Notes under the pieces: model-generated | What the model was told of the DNA's origin: nothing | Database searches by the model: none | What the model saw: the letters and a program-made list of their open reading frames with translations, nothing else | Source of the DNA: Variovorax guangxiensis | GTDB taxonomy: Bacteria; Pseudomonadota; Gammaproteobacteria; Burkholderiales; Burkholderiaceae_C | Direction: 5' to 3' | DNA: 64,000 nucleotides | Assembly (NCBI RefSeq): GCF_003952165.1 | Contig: NZ_RXFT01000007.1 | Coordinates: 1 to 64,000 of the forward strand | Program-made: the position numbers and the translations under genes | Shown: positions 35,585 through 45,445 of the stretch, in pieces | Layout of the letters: each line of letters starts with the position of its first letter | How positions within the stretch are numbered: the stretch's first letter is position 1

Positions 35585-37186
35585 CTACAGCTGGTCGGTG
35601 GGTACGAACCACGAGAAAAGCAGCAGCTGCAGCCGGGTCAGCATGCTCGAGTCGGGTTCGCTGTCCAGCACCTCGTTGTCGACGTCGCCGGTACCGACCC
35701 ACTGCACGCTCTGGCCGTCGGGCTTGAGGGTGACGCGGTACACGCCCTCGATGTCGTCGAGCTGGTAGGCGAAGAGCAGGGCCTGGGTCAGGTCGAAGCT
35801 GCGCACGCGCACGCCGAACTCGGTGTTCAGGCGGGCGGAGCGCGGGTCGAGGTTCATGGAGCCGAGCAGCACCCATTGCCGGTCGACCAGCGCCAGCTTG
35901 GCATGCAGCCGCCCGCGCGCCTTCTTCAGCAGGGTGCGGAACTGGTCGCTGCGCTTCAACTGCTGCGTGCTCACCTCGTACAGGTTCACGCCGAGCTTGA
36001 GCATGTCGACGCGGTAGCGGTTGTAGTTGATGTTGACCAGCGGCTCGTCGCTGTCGGCCAGCGAGTTGGTGATGACGGTGATGTTCACGCCATGCTCGCG
36101 GCCCATGCGGATGCGCTCCATGCCCTCGTCGCCCGGAATGAAGTAGGGCGAGATCACGACCACGCTCGAACGGGCCGTGGCCAGCATCTCGTGGAAGCGC
36201 TGCGCGAGCGGCTCGACCGGGTGGGCCATCACGCCCAGCGCCTTGTTGGGGCTGTCCGCGGAGGCGTGGGCCTCGGCGCGCATCCATTTCGCCTCGTCGA
36301 TGTCGGCAAGCTGCGCGCCCAGCGGCGGATCGCCGAGCAGGTCGGAAAACGGCAGCGGGTCGGGCGGCGGCGCGTGGGCGGGGGAAGTCGCTTCCTCGAA
36401 ATCGGCCTTCAGCGCCTGCGGCGTGCGGCTGGTACCGGCCACCCGCTGCAGCGGGTAGACCACGTCGCTGTTCCAGTAGGTGTCGAAGATGGCGGCGGAT
36501 TCGGGCACCACGGGGCCGGCCAGCAGCAGCTCGAAATCGATGAAGTTGGCGCTCTCGCTGCGCAGGAAGTACTCGTCGGCGAGGTTGCGGCCACCCGCGA
36601 TGGCCATGGCACCGTCGGCCACGAACAGCTTGTTGTGCATGCGGTGATTGAGCCGGCGGAAGTCGGAGAAGAACTCCAGCCAGCGCCCGGACGAATGGTC
36701 GCGCGCATTCACGAAGGGGTTGAAGAGCCGCACCTCGACGTTGGGCTCGGCTGCGAGGCCGAGCAGCAGGCGGTCCATGCCTGCCGTGTAGAAGTCGTCG
36801 AGCAGCAGCCGCACGCGCACGCCGCGGCGGGCGGCGTTGCGCATCTCGCGAAGCAGCAGGCGGCCGGTCTTGTCGTTGCCGAGCTGGTAGGTCTGGATGT
36901 CGAGCGACGACTTCGCACGTCGCATCAGCTCGAGCCGCGCGTCGAGCGCGAAGGAGGCCTCGATCAGCGGCCGCATGCTGCTAAGGCCGTCGGGCGGGGT
37001 GTTGAGGCTGATGGCCGCGCGGCCCAGTTCGGTGGCCGGCGAGGCGGGGATGGCCAGCGTGGGCGGCTCGGGCGTGCGCGGCGGCAGGCCGGCGCAGCCG
37101 GTGAGCGCGGCGACCGCCACGAGCGCCATCAGCCGCAGAGCCGGACCGCGCAATGCGGGAAACAGAAGGGCGATGAGCTTGAGCAT
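35585..37186 (-). CDS. Phospholipase D / cardiolipin-synthase-like lipoprotein
   Basis: A 533-residue protein with a lipobox LTGC (Cys31) after a hydrophobic signal, so it is probably a lipid-anchored envelope protein. Two HKD motifs of the phospholipase D superfamily are present: HNKLFVADGAMAIAGGRN in the first half and HAKLALVDRQWVLLGSMN in the second. The family includes ClsC-like cardiolipin synthases that join phospholipids. I choose the start at 37186 because it yields the signal peptide; the frame is open further upstream but runs into the promoter of the divergent receptor gene. Confidence 0.85.
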   Translation of the reverse strand: MLKLIALLFPALRGPALRLMALVAVAALTGCAGLPPRTPEPPTLAIPASPATELGRAAISLNTPPDGLSSMRPLIEASFALDARLELMRRAKSSLDIQTYQLGNDKTGRLLLREMRNAARRGVRVRLLLDDFYTAGMDRLLLGLAAEPNVEVRLFNPFVNARDHSSGRWLEFFSDFRRLNHRMHNKLFVADGAMAIAGGRNLADEYFLRSESANFIDFELLLAGPVVPESAAIFDTYWNSDVVYPLQRVAGTSRTPQALKADFEEATSPAHAPPPDPLPFSDLLGDPPLGAQLADIDEAKWMRAEAHASADSPNKALGVMAHPVEPLAQRFHEMLATARSSVVVISPYFIPGDEGMERIRMGREHGVNITVITNSLADSDEPLVNINYNRYRVDMLKLGVNLYEVSTQQLKRSDQFRTLLKKARGRLHAKLALVDRQWVLLGSMNLDPRSARLNTEFGVRVRSFDLTQALLFAYQLDDIEGVYRVTLKPDGQSVQWVGTGDVDNEVLDSEPDSSMLTRLQLLLFSWFVPTDQL

Positions 37187-37316
37187 GAAGGCTGCCAACG
37201 CACGGTGAGCGTGCGGGCGGCATCGTAGCCGTTTCGCCTTCGCGCAGAAGACGCAATTTCGCAACGCAACGCCCTTCATCCAAGGCGGTGATTCGGGAAG
37301 GCGGAAATTTGTCACG

Positions 37317-37346
37317 CATAAAATGCGAATCGTTCTTATTAATTTG
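37317..37346 (+). promoter_or_regulatory. Probable Fur box upstream of the siderophore receptor
   Basis: AAATGCGAATCGTTCTTATT (37321-37340) resembles the Fur consensus of inverted GATAAT/ATTATC units, with the characteristic AATCGTTCTTATT run. It lies 25-45 bases before the TonB receptor ATG, in an AT-rich patch of an otherwise GC-rich gap, so iron-dependent repression of the receptor-PepSY operon is expected. Confidence 0.7.
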
Positions 37347-37364
37347 TAGAGGAGCGGAGCGGGA

Positions 37365-39464
37365 ATGAAGAGGTTGGTGGCGCGGCGCAAGGCTGCATCG
37401 GTGCTGGCGGGATGCCTGGCGATCTACACACAGCATCAGGTGCTGGCCCAGACGACGAATGCAGCCTCGCTGCCGGAAGTGCGGGTCGATGCCGGGGCCG
37501 AAGCCGAGACGGCGACCACGCCGGTGATCGGTTACCGGGCCAGGAATGCGGTCACCGCGACCAAGACCGATACCCCGCTGTCGGAGACGCCGCAGTCCGT
37601 GACCGTGGTCACCCGGGACCAGATGGTCGACCAGGGCGCCACCAATCTGCAGGACGCGCTGAATTACGCGGCCGGTGTGCGCTCCGATGCCTACGGGCTC
37701 GATTCCCGAACCGACTCCGTGCGCGTGCGCGGCGCCTATCCTGACGTGTACCTGGACGGCCTGCGCCAAGCCTACGGCTACTACACCAGCACCACCCGCA
37801 CCGAGCCCTACACGCTGGAGCGCCTCGAGGTACTGCGCGGCCCGTCGGGCATGCTGTTCGGCGCCGGCACCGCGGCCGGCGTGGTCAACATGGTCAGCAA
37901 GCGGCCGCTGCAGGAAGCCCAGCGCGAAGTGGGCGTGCAGTTCGGCAGCTTCGGCCGCAAGCAGATCCAGGCCGACCTCACCGGTCCGCTGAACGCCGAC
38001 GGCTCGCTGTCGTATCGCCTGATCGCCCTGCAGCGCAAGTCCGACACGCAGGTCGACTACGTGCCCGACGATCGCAGCGTGATCGCACCCTCGCTCACCT
38101 GGCGTCCCAACGCCATGACTTCGCTGACGCTGCAAGGCCTCTGGCAGAAGGACAAGAGCGGCAGCAGCTCGCAGTTCCTGCCGTGGGAGGGCACCCTGCT
38201 GCCCAACCCGAACGGGCGCCTGCCGAGCAGCCGCTTCATCGGCGAGCCGGGCGACTACTACGACAGCGAGCGCAAGACTTTCGGCTGGCAGTTCGAGCAC
38301 AAGTTCAACGACAGCTGGACCTTCCGCCAGAACTTCCGCTACGCGCGCAACGAAAACGACAACCGCTACCACTATGGCGGCGCCTTCGCCGGCGCCGAGA
38401 GCTGGGACGCCACCGATCCGGTCTTCAAGCGCGTGCTGGGCCGCTACTACGACAGCTCGCTCACGCGCAACCGCACGCAGACGCTGGACAACCACGTCGA
38501 AGGCCATTTCCAGACCGGCGCCCTGAAGCACACGCTGCTCGTGGGTGCAGACTTCGCGCGCCAGCGCGAGAACGTCTGGGTCGGCACTACCTACGACACC
38601 ATCGACGTCTACGCACCGGTCTACGGCCATCTCGACGAGCCGATACGGGACGCCCGCCCGCGCACCCGCCAGCGCCAGACCGGCGTCTACCTGCAGGACC
38701 AGATCAAGCTCGACAACTGGATCTTCGTCGCCGGCCTGCGCCACGACAGGGCCGTGTCCAGCGCAGCGGGCAGCGAGTCGGACACCAGCAGCGCCACCAC
38801 CAAGCGCTTCGGCGTGATGTACGCCTCGCCCTCGGGCTGGTCGCCGTACCTGAGCTATGCCGAGTCGTTCACGCCGCAGGCCGCGCGCGAAGGCCGCATC
38901 TTCAAGCCGCTGCGCGGCGAGCAGTGGGAAGTGGGCGTGAAGTACGAGCCCAAGGGCCGCGCCGTCGCATTCAGTGCAGCGGTGTACGACCTGCGCGAGA
39001 AGAACCAGATCGCCGAGCCGCAGCCCAGGGTGTTCACGCAACTGGGCGCCACCAAGACGCGTGGCGTCGAACTGGAGGCCAAGGGCTCCGTCGGTCCCAA
39101 CCTCGACCTCATCGCCCACTACAACTACACCGACGCCGACGCGCAGATCGAGGGCCTGCCCAAGCACCAGGCGAGCGTCTGGGCCAAGTACAAGTTCTCG
39201 ATCGGCGGGGTGAACGGCTTCTCGGCCGGCGCCGGCCTGCGCATGATGAGCTCGTTCCGCGACCTGCAGTCGGGCGTGGGCCCGCGCATTCCGGGCGTAA
39301 CGCTGGCCGACCTCGTGTTCGCCTACGAGACGGACCGCTGGCGCTATGCGCTAAACATCAACAACGTGACGGACAAGGCCTACTTCAGCACCTGTCTGTC
39401 GCGCGGCGACTGCTGGTACGGCGCGCGCCGCAACATCGTCGCCAGCGCGACCTACCGTTTCTAG
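37365..39464 (+). CDS. TonB-dependent siderophore receptor
   Basis: A 699-residue outer-membrane receptor. It has a signal peptide (about residues 1-29, ending VLAQ), a plug domain with TPQSVTVVTRDQM and LERLEVLRGPSGMLFGAGTAAGVVN, and a 22-strand barrel ending in ATYRF with the terminal Phe needed for Bam assembly. It resembles FhuE/FpvA-type ferrisiderophore receptors. The Fur box upstream and the PepSY gene 29 bp downstream fit iron uptake. Confidence 0.92.
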   Translation: MKRLVARRKAASVLAGCLAIYTQHQVLAQTTNAASLPEVRVDAGAEAETATTPVIGYRARNAVTATKTDTPLSETPQSVTVVTRDQMVDQGATNLQDALNYAAGVRSDAYGLDSRTDSVRVRGAYPDVYLDGLRQAYGYYTSTTRTEPYTLERLEVLRGPSGMLFGAGTAAGVVNMVSKRPLQEAQREVGVQFGSFGRKQIQADLTGPLNADGSLSYRLIALQRKSDTQVDYVPDDRSVIAPSLTWRPNAMTSLTLQGLWQKDKSGSSSQFLPWEGTLLPNPNGRLPSSRFIGEPGDYYDSERKTFGWQFEHKFNDSWTFRQNFRYARNENDNRYHYGGAFAGAESWDATDPVFKRVLGRYYDSSLTRNRTQTLDNHVEGHFQTGALKHTLLVGADFARQRENVWVGTTYDTIDVYAPVYGHLDEPIRDARPRTRQRQTGVYLQDQIKLDNWIFVAGLRHDRAVSSAAGSESDTSSATTKRFGVMYASPSGWSPYLSYAESFTPQAAREGRIFKPLRGEQWEVGVKYEPKGRAVAFSAAVYDLREKNQIAEPQPRVFTQLGATKTRGVELEAKGSVGPNLDLIAHYNYTDADAQIEGLPKHQASVWAKYKFSIGGVNGFSAGAGLRMMSSFRDLQSGVGPRIPGVTLADLVFAYETDRWRYALNINNVTDKAYFSTCLSRGDCWYGARRNIVASATYRF

Positions 39465-39493
39465 AACCCCTTCCTCGATAGAACAGCCACGAC

Positions 39494-40693
39494 ATGAACA
39501 GCAGAAAGATCAAGACCTGGGCCTGGGTGCACAAGTGGAGCAGCCTCGTGTGCACCGTCTTCATGCTGCTGCTGTGCATCACCGGGCTGCCGCTGATCTT
39601 CCACCACGAGATCGGCCACCTGCTGGGCACCGAGGTCGAGGCGCCGAAGATGCCGGCGGACACGCCGCGCGTCAGCCTCGACCGCGTGCTCGAGGTCGCG
39701 AAGGCCAGGCACCCCGACCGCGTGGTGCAGTTCGCCTCGCAGCCCGAGGACGACGACGGCCTGTGGTTCGTCACGCTCACGCCCACGCCGGCGCCCACGG
39801 ACGACTTCAAGTCGGTCGCGGTCGACGCGCGCACGGGCGAGGTGCTCGCGCAGCCGAAATTCGACGAGGGCTTCATGTACGTGATGTTCAAGCTGCACGT
39901 CGACCTCTTCGCGGGTCTGCCGGGCAAGCTGTTCCTCGGGTTCATGGGCCTGCTGCTGCTGGTGGCCGTGGTCTCGGGCGTGGTGGTGTATTCGCCCTTC
40001 ATGCGCAAGCTCGACTTCGGCACGGTGCGGCGCGAGAAGCGTCCGCGCCTGAAGTGGCTCGACCTGCACAACCTGCTGGGCATCGTCACGCTGGTGTGGG
40101 TGTTCGTGGTGGGCGCCACCGGCATGATCAACACCTGGGCCGACCTGGTCATCAAGTACTGGCAATACGACCAGCTCAGCGCGCTGCTGACGCCCTACAA
40201 GAACGAGCCCGTCGTGGCGGTGAACGACCGCGCCTCGGTGCAGCGCTCGATGGAAGCCGCGATCCAGGCGACGCCCGGCATGAAGCTGTCGTTCATCGCG
40301 TTCCCGGGCACGTCGTTCTCGAGCCCGCACCACACGACCTTCTTCCTGCGCGGCAACGAACCATTCACGTCGAAGCTCTTCCAGCCGGTACTGGTCGACG
40401 CCAAGACGGCGGAGGTGACCGCATCGCCCAAGCTGCCCTGGTACCTGTGGGCGCTGCTGGTGTCGCAGCCGCTGCACTTCGGCGACTACGGCGGCATGCC
40501 GATGCAGATCATCTGGGCACTGCTCGACATCGCGACCATCATCGTGCTGGGCAGCGGCCTGTACCTGTGGCTCAAGCGGGGCAACACCGCGCCGGCAGCC
40601 TCGAGGAAGGTGCTGGAACACGAAGAGAGCAAGCCCGAGCACGTCGGCGTCTCGCAACCCGAGCCGGCACCGGCGATGAAGGCGCAGGCATGA
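39494..40693 (+). CDS. PepSY-associated TM domain protein (iron-regulated membrane protein, PiuB-like)
   Basis: A 399-residue inner-membrane protein with four long hydrophobic segments: KTWAWVHKWSSLVCTVFMLL at the start, others near residues 140, 190 and 345. Periplasmic PepSY regions lie between them. Histidine-containing helices (WVHKW, DLHNLLG, PLHFGDYG) suggest heme or flavin-linked reduction of ferrisiderophores, the proposed role of the family. It lies directly after a siderophore receptor and overlaps the next gene by four bases. Confidence 0.88.
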   Translation: MNSRKIKTWAWVHKWSSLVCTVFMLLLCITGLPLIFHHEIGHLLGTEVEAPKMPADTPRVSLDRVLEVAKARHPDRVVQFASQPEDDDGLWFVTLTPTPAPTDDFKSVAVDARTGEVLAQPKFDEGFMYVMFKLHVDLFAGLPGKLFLGFMGLLLLVAVVSGVVVYSPFMRKLDFGTVRREKRPRLKWLDLHNLLGIVTLVWVFVVGATGMINTWADLVIKYWQYDQLSALLTPYKNEPVVAVNDRASVQRSMEAAIQATPGMKLSFIAFPGTSFSSPHHTTFFLRGNEPFTSKLFQPVLVDAKTAEVTASPKLPWYLWALLVSQPLHFGDYGGMPMQIIWALLDIATIIVLGSGLYLWLKRGNTAPAASRKVLEHEESKPEHVGVSQPEPAPAMKAQA

Positions 40694-40902
40694 AGCCGCA
40701 GCACCATCATCACGGCTTCTGGCAGATGTGGGGCTGGCCCATCGTGCTGGGCGTGCTCACCACCTTCGGCCTGATCTCGGCGCTCTTCAGCGACGGCGGC
40801 CTGGGCGACGTCCTGGCCTGGATCGCGCTGGGCATCCCGTGCGTGGTGTGCGTCTGGTACGGCTGGTGCAGGAAGCGGGCCGAGAAGGCCGGCGAGTCCT
40901 AG
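40690..40902 (+). CDS. Small hypothetical membrane protein
   Basis: A 70-residue protein coupled by ATGA overlap to the PepSY gene. A His-rich start (MKPQHHHHGFWQMWGWP) is followed by two membrane helices and a basic C-terminus RKRAEKAG. Small two-helix proteins of this kind commonly follow PepSY membrane proteins in receptor operons; they may help assemble the complex. No specific function is known to me. Confidence 0.75.
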   Translation: MKPQHHHHGFWQMWGWPIVLGVLTTFGLISALFSDGGLGDVLAWIALGIPCVVCVWYGWCRKRAEKAGES

Positions 40903-40965
40903 TTTTCCCTGAGAGTCGCGCCACCGCGACACGCGCGGCCGGCGCGCCAAAGCAGAATCGGCGCG

Positions 40966-43125
40966 ATGAAGAACCTCGCGCCCGTTGCCTTCACCGCCGC
41001 CGGCCTCCTCCTTCTGCTCGCCGCGCCGCCGGCCGCGCGGGCGCAGCAGGATCAGCCCGCCGCCGGCCCGGGCCCCGGCAGCAACGCCCCGAGCCTGCGC
41101 GAGATCACCGTATCCGTTCCCCGAGGCGAGGTCGCGCCCTTCAACGTGCCCGGCTCGGTCGACCGCGTCGATGGCGACGAGATGCGCGACAGCCGCCTGC
41201 AGGTCAACCTGTCCGAAGGCCTCGGCGCGGTGCCGGGCCTGCAGGTGCAGAACCGGCTGAACTACGCGCAGGACCTGCAGCTTTCCATCCGCGGCTTCGG
41301 TGCGCGCTCGACCTTCGGCGTGCGCGGCGTGCGCCTCTATGTCGACGGCATCCCCGCGACCCTGCCCGACGGGCAGGGCCAGACATCGAACATCGACATC
41401 GGCTCGCTGGACCGCGTCGAAGTGCTGCGCGGACCGTTCTCCGCCCTCTATGGCAACTCCTCAGGCGGCGTGGTCCAGGCCTTCACCGCCTCGGGCGAGG
41501 GGCCGCCGCGCCTGTCGTATTCGCTCGCGGGCGGCAGCTTCGGCACCTGGCGGCAGTCGTTGAAGCTCAGCGGATCGCAGGGCGCGGTGGACTACCTGCT
41601 CGACGCGAGCCGCTTCCACACCGACGGCTGGCGCGAGCACAGCGCCGCGAAGCGCGACATCGCCAACGGCAAGCTCGGCATCGCGCTGGACAACGGCGAC
41701 AGGCTCACGCTGGTGTTCAACAGCGTGCGCATAGCCGCGCAGGACCCGCTGGGCCTCACCGCCGACCAGTACGCCCTGGCGCCGCGCAACGCGCCGCTGG
41801 CCACGCAGTACGACACGCGCAAGACGGTCGAGCAGACGCAGGCCGGCCTGCTCTACGAGCACCGCATCGACGCCACGCAGGGGCTGCGGCTCATGGTCTA
41901 CGGCGGCCAGCGCAAGACCGTGCAGTTCCAGTCGATCCCGCCGTCGGCGCAGCAGAACCCGCTGCACGCGGGCGGCGTGATCGATCTTTCGCGCCAGTAC
42001 GGCGGTGTCGACCTGCGCTGGAACGCCGCGCTCACCCTGGCCGGCCGGCCCTTCGACATCGTGGCCGGCCTGGGCTACGACAGCCTGCGCGAAAAACGCC
42101 GGGGCTACGAGAACTACCTCGGGCCGGTGTCGGCGCCCGTGCTCGGCGTGCGAGGGCGGCTGCGGCGCAACGAACTCAACGAGGCCTGGAACCTCGACCC
42201 GTACGCGCAGGCCACATGGCGGCTCACCGACCGCTGGACGCTCGAGGCCGGCGTGCGCCGCAGCAGCGTGCACTTCGACTCGCAGGACCGCTACATCGTC
42301 GGCACCAACCGCGACGACAGCGGCAGCGCGCGCTACGGCAAGACCCTGCCGGTGGCCTCCCTGCGCTACCAGGCGACGCAGGACCTGGCGCTGTACGGCT
42401 CCATCGGGCGCGGCTTCGAGACGCCGACGCTGAACGAGCTTTCCTACCGCGCCAACGGCGCGAGCGGCCTCAATTTCGCGCTGCGCCCGTCGGTCAACGA
42501 CAGCATCGAGATCGGCGCCAAGGCTCGGCTCGCCGGCGGCCTGCTCACGGCAGCGCTGTTCCAGACCCGCACGCGCGACGAGATCGTGACCGACACCAAC
42601 GTCGGCGGCCGCGCCACCTTCCAGAACGCGGGCCGCACGAAGCGCAACGGCCTCGAACTGGGCTGGCAGCACGAGACAGCGAACCACTGGCGCACGCAAC
42701 TGGCCTACACGTGGCTGGACGCGACCTATCGCGACGCTTTCTGCTCGCCGTCTCCGTGCGGCACCGCGAACACCGTGGCTGCGGGCAACCGCATTCCGGG
42801 CATCGCGCGGCAGTCGCTGTTCGCGTCGCTGGGCTGGGTGCCGCCCGAGGGCTGGCGCGCCGGCATCGAGATGCGCGCGCTCGGGCGCATCCAGGCCAAC
42901 GACGCCAACACCGCGAGCGCGCCGGGCTATGCCGTCGCGGCGGTGTATGCGGGCTACCTGAAGAAGTGGGAGCGCTGGGAGTTCAACGCCTTCGCGCGCG
43001 TCGACAACCTGTTCGACCGGCGCTACGTGGGCTCGGTGATCGTCAACGAAGGCAATGCGCGCTATTACGAGCCTGCGCCGGGCCGCAACTGGACGGTGGG
43101 GCTGAGCGGCGCCTACCGCTTCTGA
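40966..43125 (+). CDS. TonB-dependent outer-membrane receptor
   Basis: A 719-residue receptor with a signal peptide (AAGLLLLLAAPPAARAQQ). The plug domain has the RDSRLQVNLSEGLGAVPGL and RVEVLRGPFSALYGNSSGGVV elements, and the barrel ends SGAYRF. The plug resembles FecA/PqqU-type receptors more than the hydroxamate receptor upstream, so the ligand probably differs. It follows the small membrane gene by 63 bp, and may belong to the same iron operon. The stop is 24 bp from the convergent metK stop. Confidence 0.88.
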   Translation: MKNLAPVAFTAAGLLLLLAAPPAARAQQDQPAAGPGPGSNAPSLREITVSVPRGEVAPFNVPGSVDRVDGDEMRDSRLQVNLSEGLGAVPGLQVQNRLNYAQDLQLSIRGFGARSTFGVRGVRLYVDGIPATLPDGQGQTSNIDIGSLDRVEVLRGPFSALYGNSSGGVVQAFTASGEGPPRLSYSLAGGSFGTWRQSLKLSGSQGAVDYLLDASRFHTDGWREHSAAKRDIANGKLGIALDNGDRLTLVFNSVRIAAQDPLGLTADQYALAPRNAPLATQYDTRKTVEQTQAGLLYEHRIDATQGLRLMVYGGQRKTVQFQSIPPSAQQNPLHAGGVIDLSRQYGGVDLRWNAALTLAGRPFDIVAGLGYDSLREKRRGYENYLGPVSAPVLGVRGRLRRNELNEAWNLDPYAQATWRLTDRWTLEAGVRRSSVHFDSQDRYIVGTNRDDSGSARYGKTLPVASLRYQATQDLALYGSIGRGFETPTLNELSYRANGASGLNFALRPSVNDSIEIGAKARLAGGLLTAALFQTRTRDEIVTDTNVGGRATFQNAGRTKRNGLELGWQHETANHWRTQLAYTWLDATYRDAFCSPSPCGTANTVAAGNRIPGIARQSLFASLGWVPPEGWRAGIEMRALGRIQANDANTASAPGYAVAAVYAGYLKKWERWEFNAFARVDNLFDRRYVGSVIVNEGNARYYEPAPGRNWTVGLSGAYRF

Positions 43126-43149
43126 CGCCCCACCATCTTTTTCTCTTGC

Positions 43150-44334
43150 TTACTTGAGGCCGGCTGCCGCGCGCAGTGCGGCGGCCTGGGTGGTCGCTTC
43201 CCAGGTGAACTCGGGCTCCTCGCGGCCGAAGTGGCCGTAGGCGGCGGTCTTCTGGTAGATCGGGCGCAGCAGGTCGAGCATCTGGATGATGCCCTTCGGA
43301 CGCAGGTCGAAATGCTCGCGCACCAGTTCCGCGATCTTCTCGTCGGGAATCACGCCCGTGCCTTCGGTGTAGACCGTGATGTTCATCGGCTGTGCCACGC
43401 CGATGGCGTAGGCCACCTGGATCTGGCACTGGCGCGCCAGGCCGGCGGCCACGATGTTCTTGGCGACGTAGCGCGCGGCGTAGGCGGCCGAGCGGTCGAC
43501 CTTCGACGGGTCCTTGCCCGAGAACGCGCCGCCGCCGTGCGGGCAGGCGCCGCCGTAGGTGTCGACGATGATCTTGCGGCCGGTGAGGCCGCAGTCGCCC
43601 TGCGGCCCGCCGATGACGAAGCGGCCGGTCGGGTTGATCAGGTAGCGCGTGTCCTTCAGCCACTCCTTGGGCAGCACCGGCTTGATGATCTCCTCGATGA
43701 TGGCTTCGTTGAACGATGCCTTCATCTTGGTGGGCGTCTCGCTCTGGTCGGGGCTGTGCTGGGTGGAGAGCACCACGGTGTCGATGCTGTGGGGCTTGCC
43801 ATCGACATAACGCATCGTCACCTGGCTCTTGGCGTCGGGACGCAGGAAGGGCAGGCGGCCGTCCTTGCGCAACTGGGCCTGGCGCTCGACGAGGCGGTGC
43901 GCGTAGTAGATGGGCGCGGGCATCAACTCGGGCGTTTCGTCGCAGGCGTAGCCGAACATCAGGCCCTGGTCGCCGGCGCCGGTGTTCAGGTGGTCGTCGC
44001 TCGCGTGGTCCACGCCCTGGGCGATGTCGTTGGACTGCTTGTCGTAGCAGACCATCACGGCGCAGCCCTTGTAGTCGATGCCGTAGTCGGTGTTGTCGTA
44101 GCCGATGCGCTTGATGGTGTCGCGCGCGACCTGGATGTAGTCGACGTGCGCGTTGGTGGTGATCTCGCCGGCCAGCACGACCAGGCCGGTGTTGGTCAGC
44201 GTCTCGGCTGCCACGCGGCTGCGGGGGTCCTGCTCGAAGATCGCGTCGAGGATGGCGTCCGAGATCTGGTCGGCGACCTTGTCGGGGTGGCCTTCGGAGA
44301 CGGATTCGGACGTGAAGAGGAAGTCGTTCGCCAT
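43150..44334 (-). CDS. metK: S-adenosylmethionine synthetase
   Basis: A 394-residue enzyme making SAM from methionine and ATP. It starts [19 protein letters not shown], with the signature [15 protein letters not shown] and the P-loop-like [16 protein letters not shown]. The frame extends 13 codons upstream, but AAGGAG upstream of 44334 and the conserved N-terminus favour the ATG at 44334. It is divergent from the acyltransferase pair. I saw no recognisable SAM riboswitch in its leader. Confidence 0.97.
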   Translation of the reverse strand: MANDFLFTSESVSEGHPDKVADQISDAILDAIFEQDPRSRVAAETLTNTGLVVLAGEITTNAHVDYIQVARDTIKRIGYDNTDYGIDYKGCAVMVCYDKQSNDIAQGVDHASDDHLNTGAGDQGLMFGYACDETPELMPAPIYYAHRLVERQAQLRKDGRLPFLRPDAKSQVTMRYVDGKPHSIDTVVLSTQHSPDQSETPTKMKASFNEAIIEEIIKPVLPKEWLKDTRYLINPTGRFVIGGPQGDCGLTGRKIIVDTYGGACPHGGGAFSGKDPSKVDRSAAYAARYVAKNIVAAGLARQCQIQVAYAIGVAQPMNITVYTEGTGVIPDEKIAELVREHFDLRPKGIIQMLDLLRPIYQKTAAYGHFGREEPEFTWEATTQAAALRAAAGLK

Positions 44335-44554
44335 TTGTTCAAAACTCCTTGATTTGACTTGGCGCGTTGCCAACTCTGCGGAGCTCTGGCGAACGCTTTA
44401 GCAGATGCCGATTTCTCGGCCCGGCACAATCGCATTGCTGCGCTTGTGTTTGTCGCCCTGCAAGTTGTTCCGTAACTCGGCGACAATTTGCATTCTATTC
44501 GAGCCGCGCAATACCATGCGCGCGCGTCCGTGTTTTGACTCCCTCCCGTATTCG

Positions 44555-45445
44555 ATGATCACCCTGTTCCGCCTGCTTGCCCGCGTGCCGATGCCACTGA
44601 TGCATCGGTTCGGTGCATTGCTGGGCTGGCTGGTCTGGTGGAGCGCGCCTGGCTATCGCCGCCGCTTCAAGGCCAATGCCGAGAGCGCGGGCTTCGGCCC
44701 CGAGCAATACCGCCCGGCCATCGCGGCCGCCGGCAAGATGGCGTCCGAGCTGCCTTGGCTCTGGCTGCGTCCGCATGGACAGACCGTGCTGAACCGCGTG
44801 GTGCGCTGGGAAGGCGTCGAAGCCTTCGAGGCGGCCATGCAGGCGAAGAAGGGCGTGATCCTGGTCGCGCCGCATCTCGGCAGCTGGGAGATGTGCGGCC
44901 AGGCCATCGGCGAGCGCTTTCTGCCGACCTACGGGCCGATCACCGCGCTGTTTCGCCCCGCGCGCAAGAAATGGATGGCCGACCTGATCGCCGCCGGCTC
45001 GCGCGACCGGCCCGGCCTGCAGACCCTGCCCACCAACAACACCGGCGTGCGCGGCCTGATCCGCACACTGCGCAGCGGCGGCTACACCGGCATCCTGCCC
45101 GACCAGGTGCCTCCGCTGGGGCAGGGCGTGTGGGCGCCCTTCCTCGGCCGGCCCGCCTACACCATGACCCTTCTTCCCCGACTCGCGCAGCAGACCGGCG
45201 CGGCCTGCTTTTTGAGCGTGTGCGAACGCCTGCCGCGTGGCGCGGGCTACGTGATCCGCTTCGAGCCCATCGTCGGCACCGCGCTGACCGACCCGTCCGC
45301 TCCCATCGAGGATGCCGCTGCCGCGATGAACGATGCCATCGGCCGCCTCATCCACGGCCTGCCGGGCCAGTACGTCTGGGACTACGCCCGCTACAAGGAA
45401 CCGCGCGCCGAGCGCGTGGTCGCCGCCGCAGGGGAAGCTGCATGA
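44555..45445 (+). CDS. lpxL: Lipid A biosynthesis (KDO)2-lipid IVA acyltransferase, LpxL/HtrB family
   Basis: A 296-residue inner-membrane acyltransferase of the lysophospholipid acyltransferase superfamily. The hydrophobic N-terminus is followed by APHLGSWEM, whose His-x4-Glu is the catalytic pair, and GILPDQVPPLGQGVWAPF. It adds a secondary acyl chain to lipid A. In-frame ATGs at 44516 and upstream would add Cys/Arg-rich sequence not seen in the family; 44555 gives the expected MITLFRLLARVP start. It overlaps the next gene by four bases. Confidence 0.87.
   Translation: MITLFRLLARVPMPLMHRFGALLGWLVWWSAPGYRRRFKANAESAGFGPEQYRPAIAAAGKMASELPWLWLRPHGQTVLNRVVRWEGVEAFEAAMQAKKGVILVAPHLGSWEMCGQAIGERFLPTYGPITALFRPARKKWMADLIAAGSRDRPGLQTLPTNNTGVRGLIRTLRSGGYTGILPDQVPPLGQGVWAPFLGRPAYTMTLLPRLAQQTGAACFLSVCERLPRGAGYVIRFEPIVGTALTDPSAPIEDAAAAMNDAIGRLIHGLPGQYVWDYARYKEPRAERVVAAAGEAA

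Noticed and set aside
44335..44554. Possible SAM riboswitch in the metK leader
   Set aside because: No recognisable SAM riboswitch core or terminator hairpin seen in the 220-bp divergent gap.
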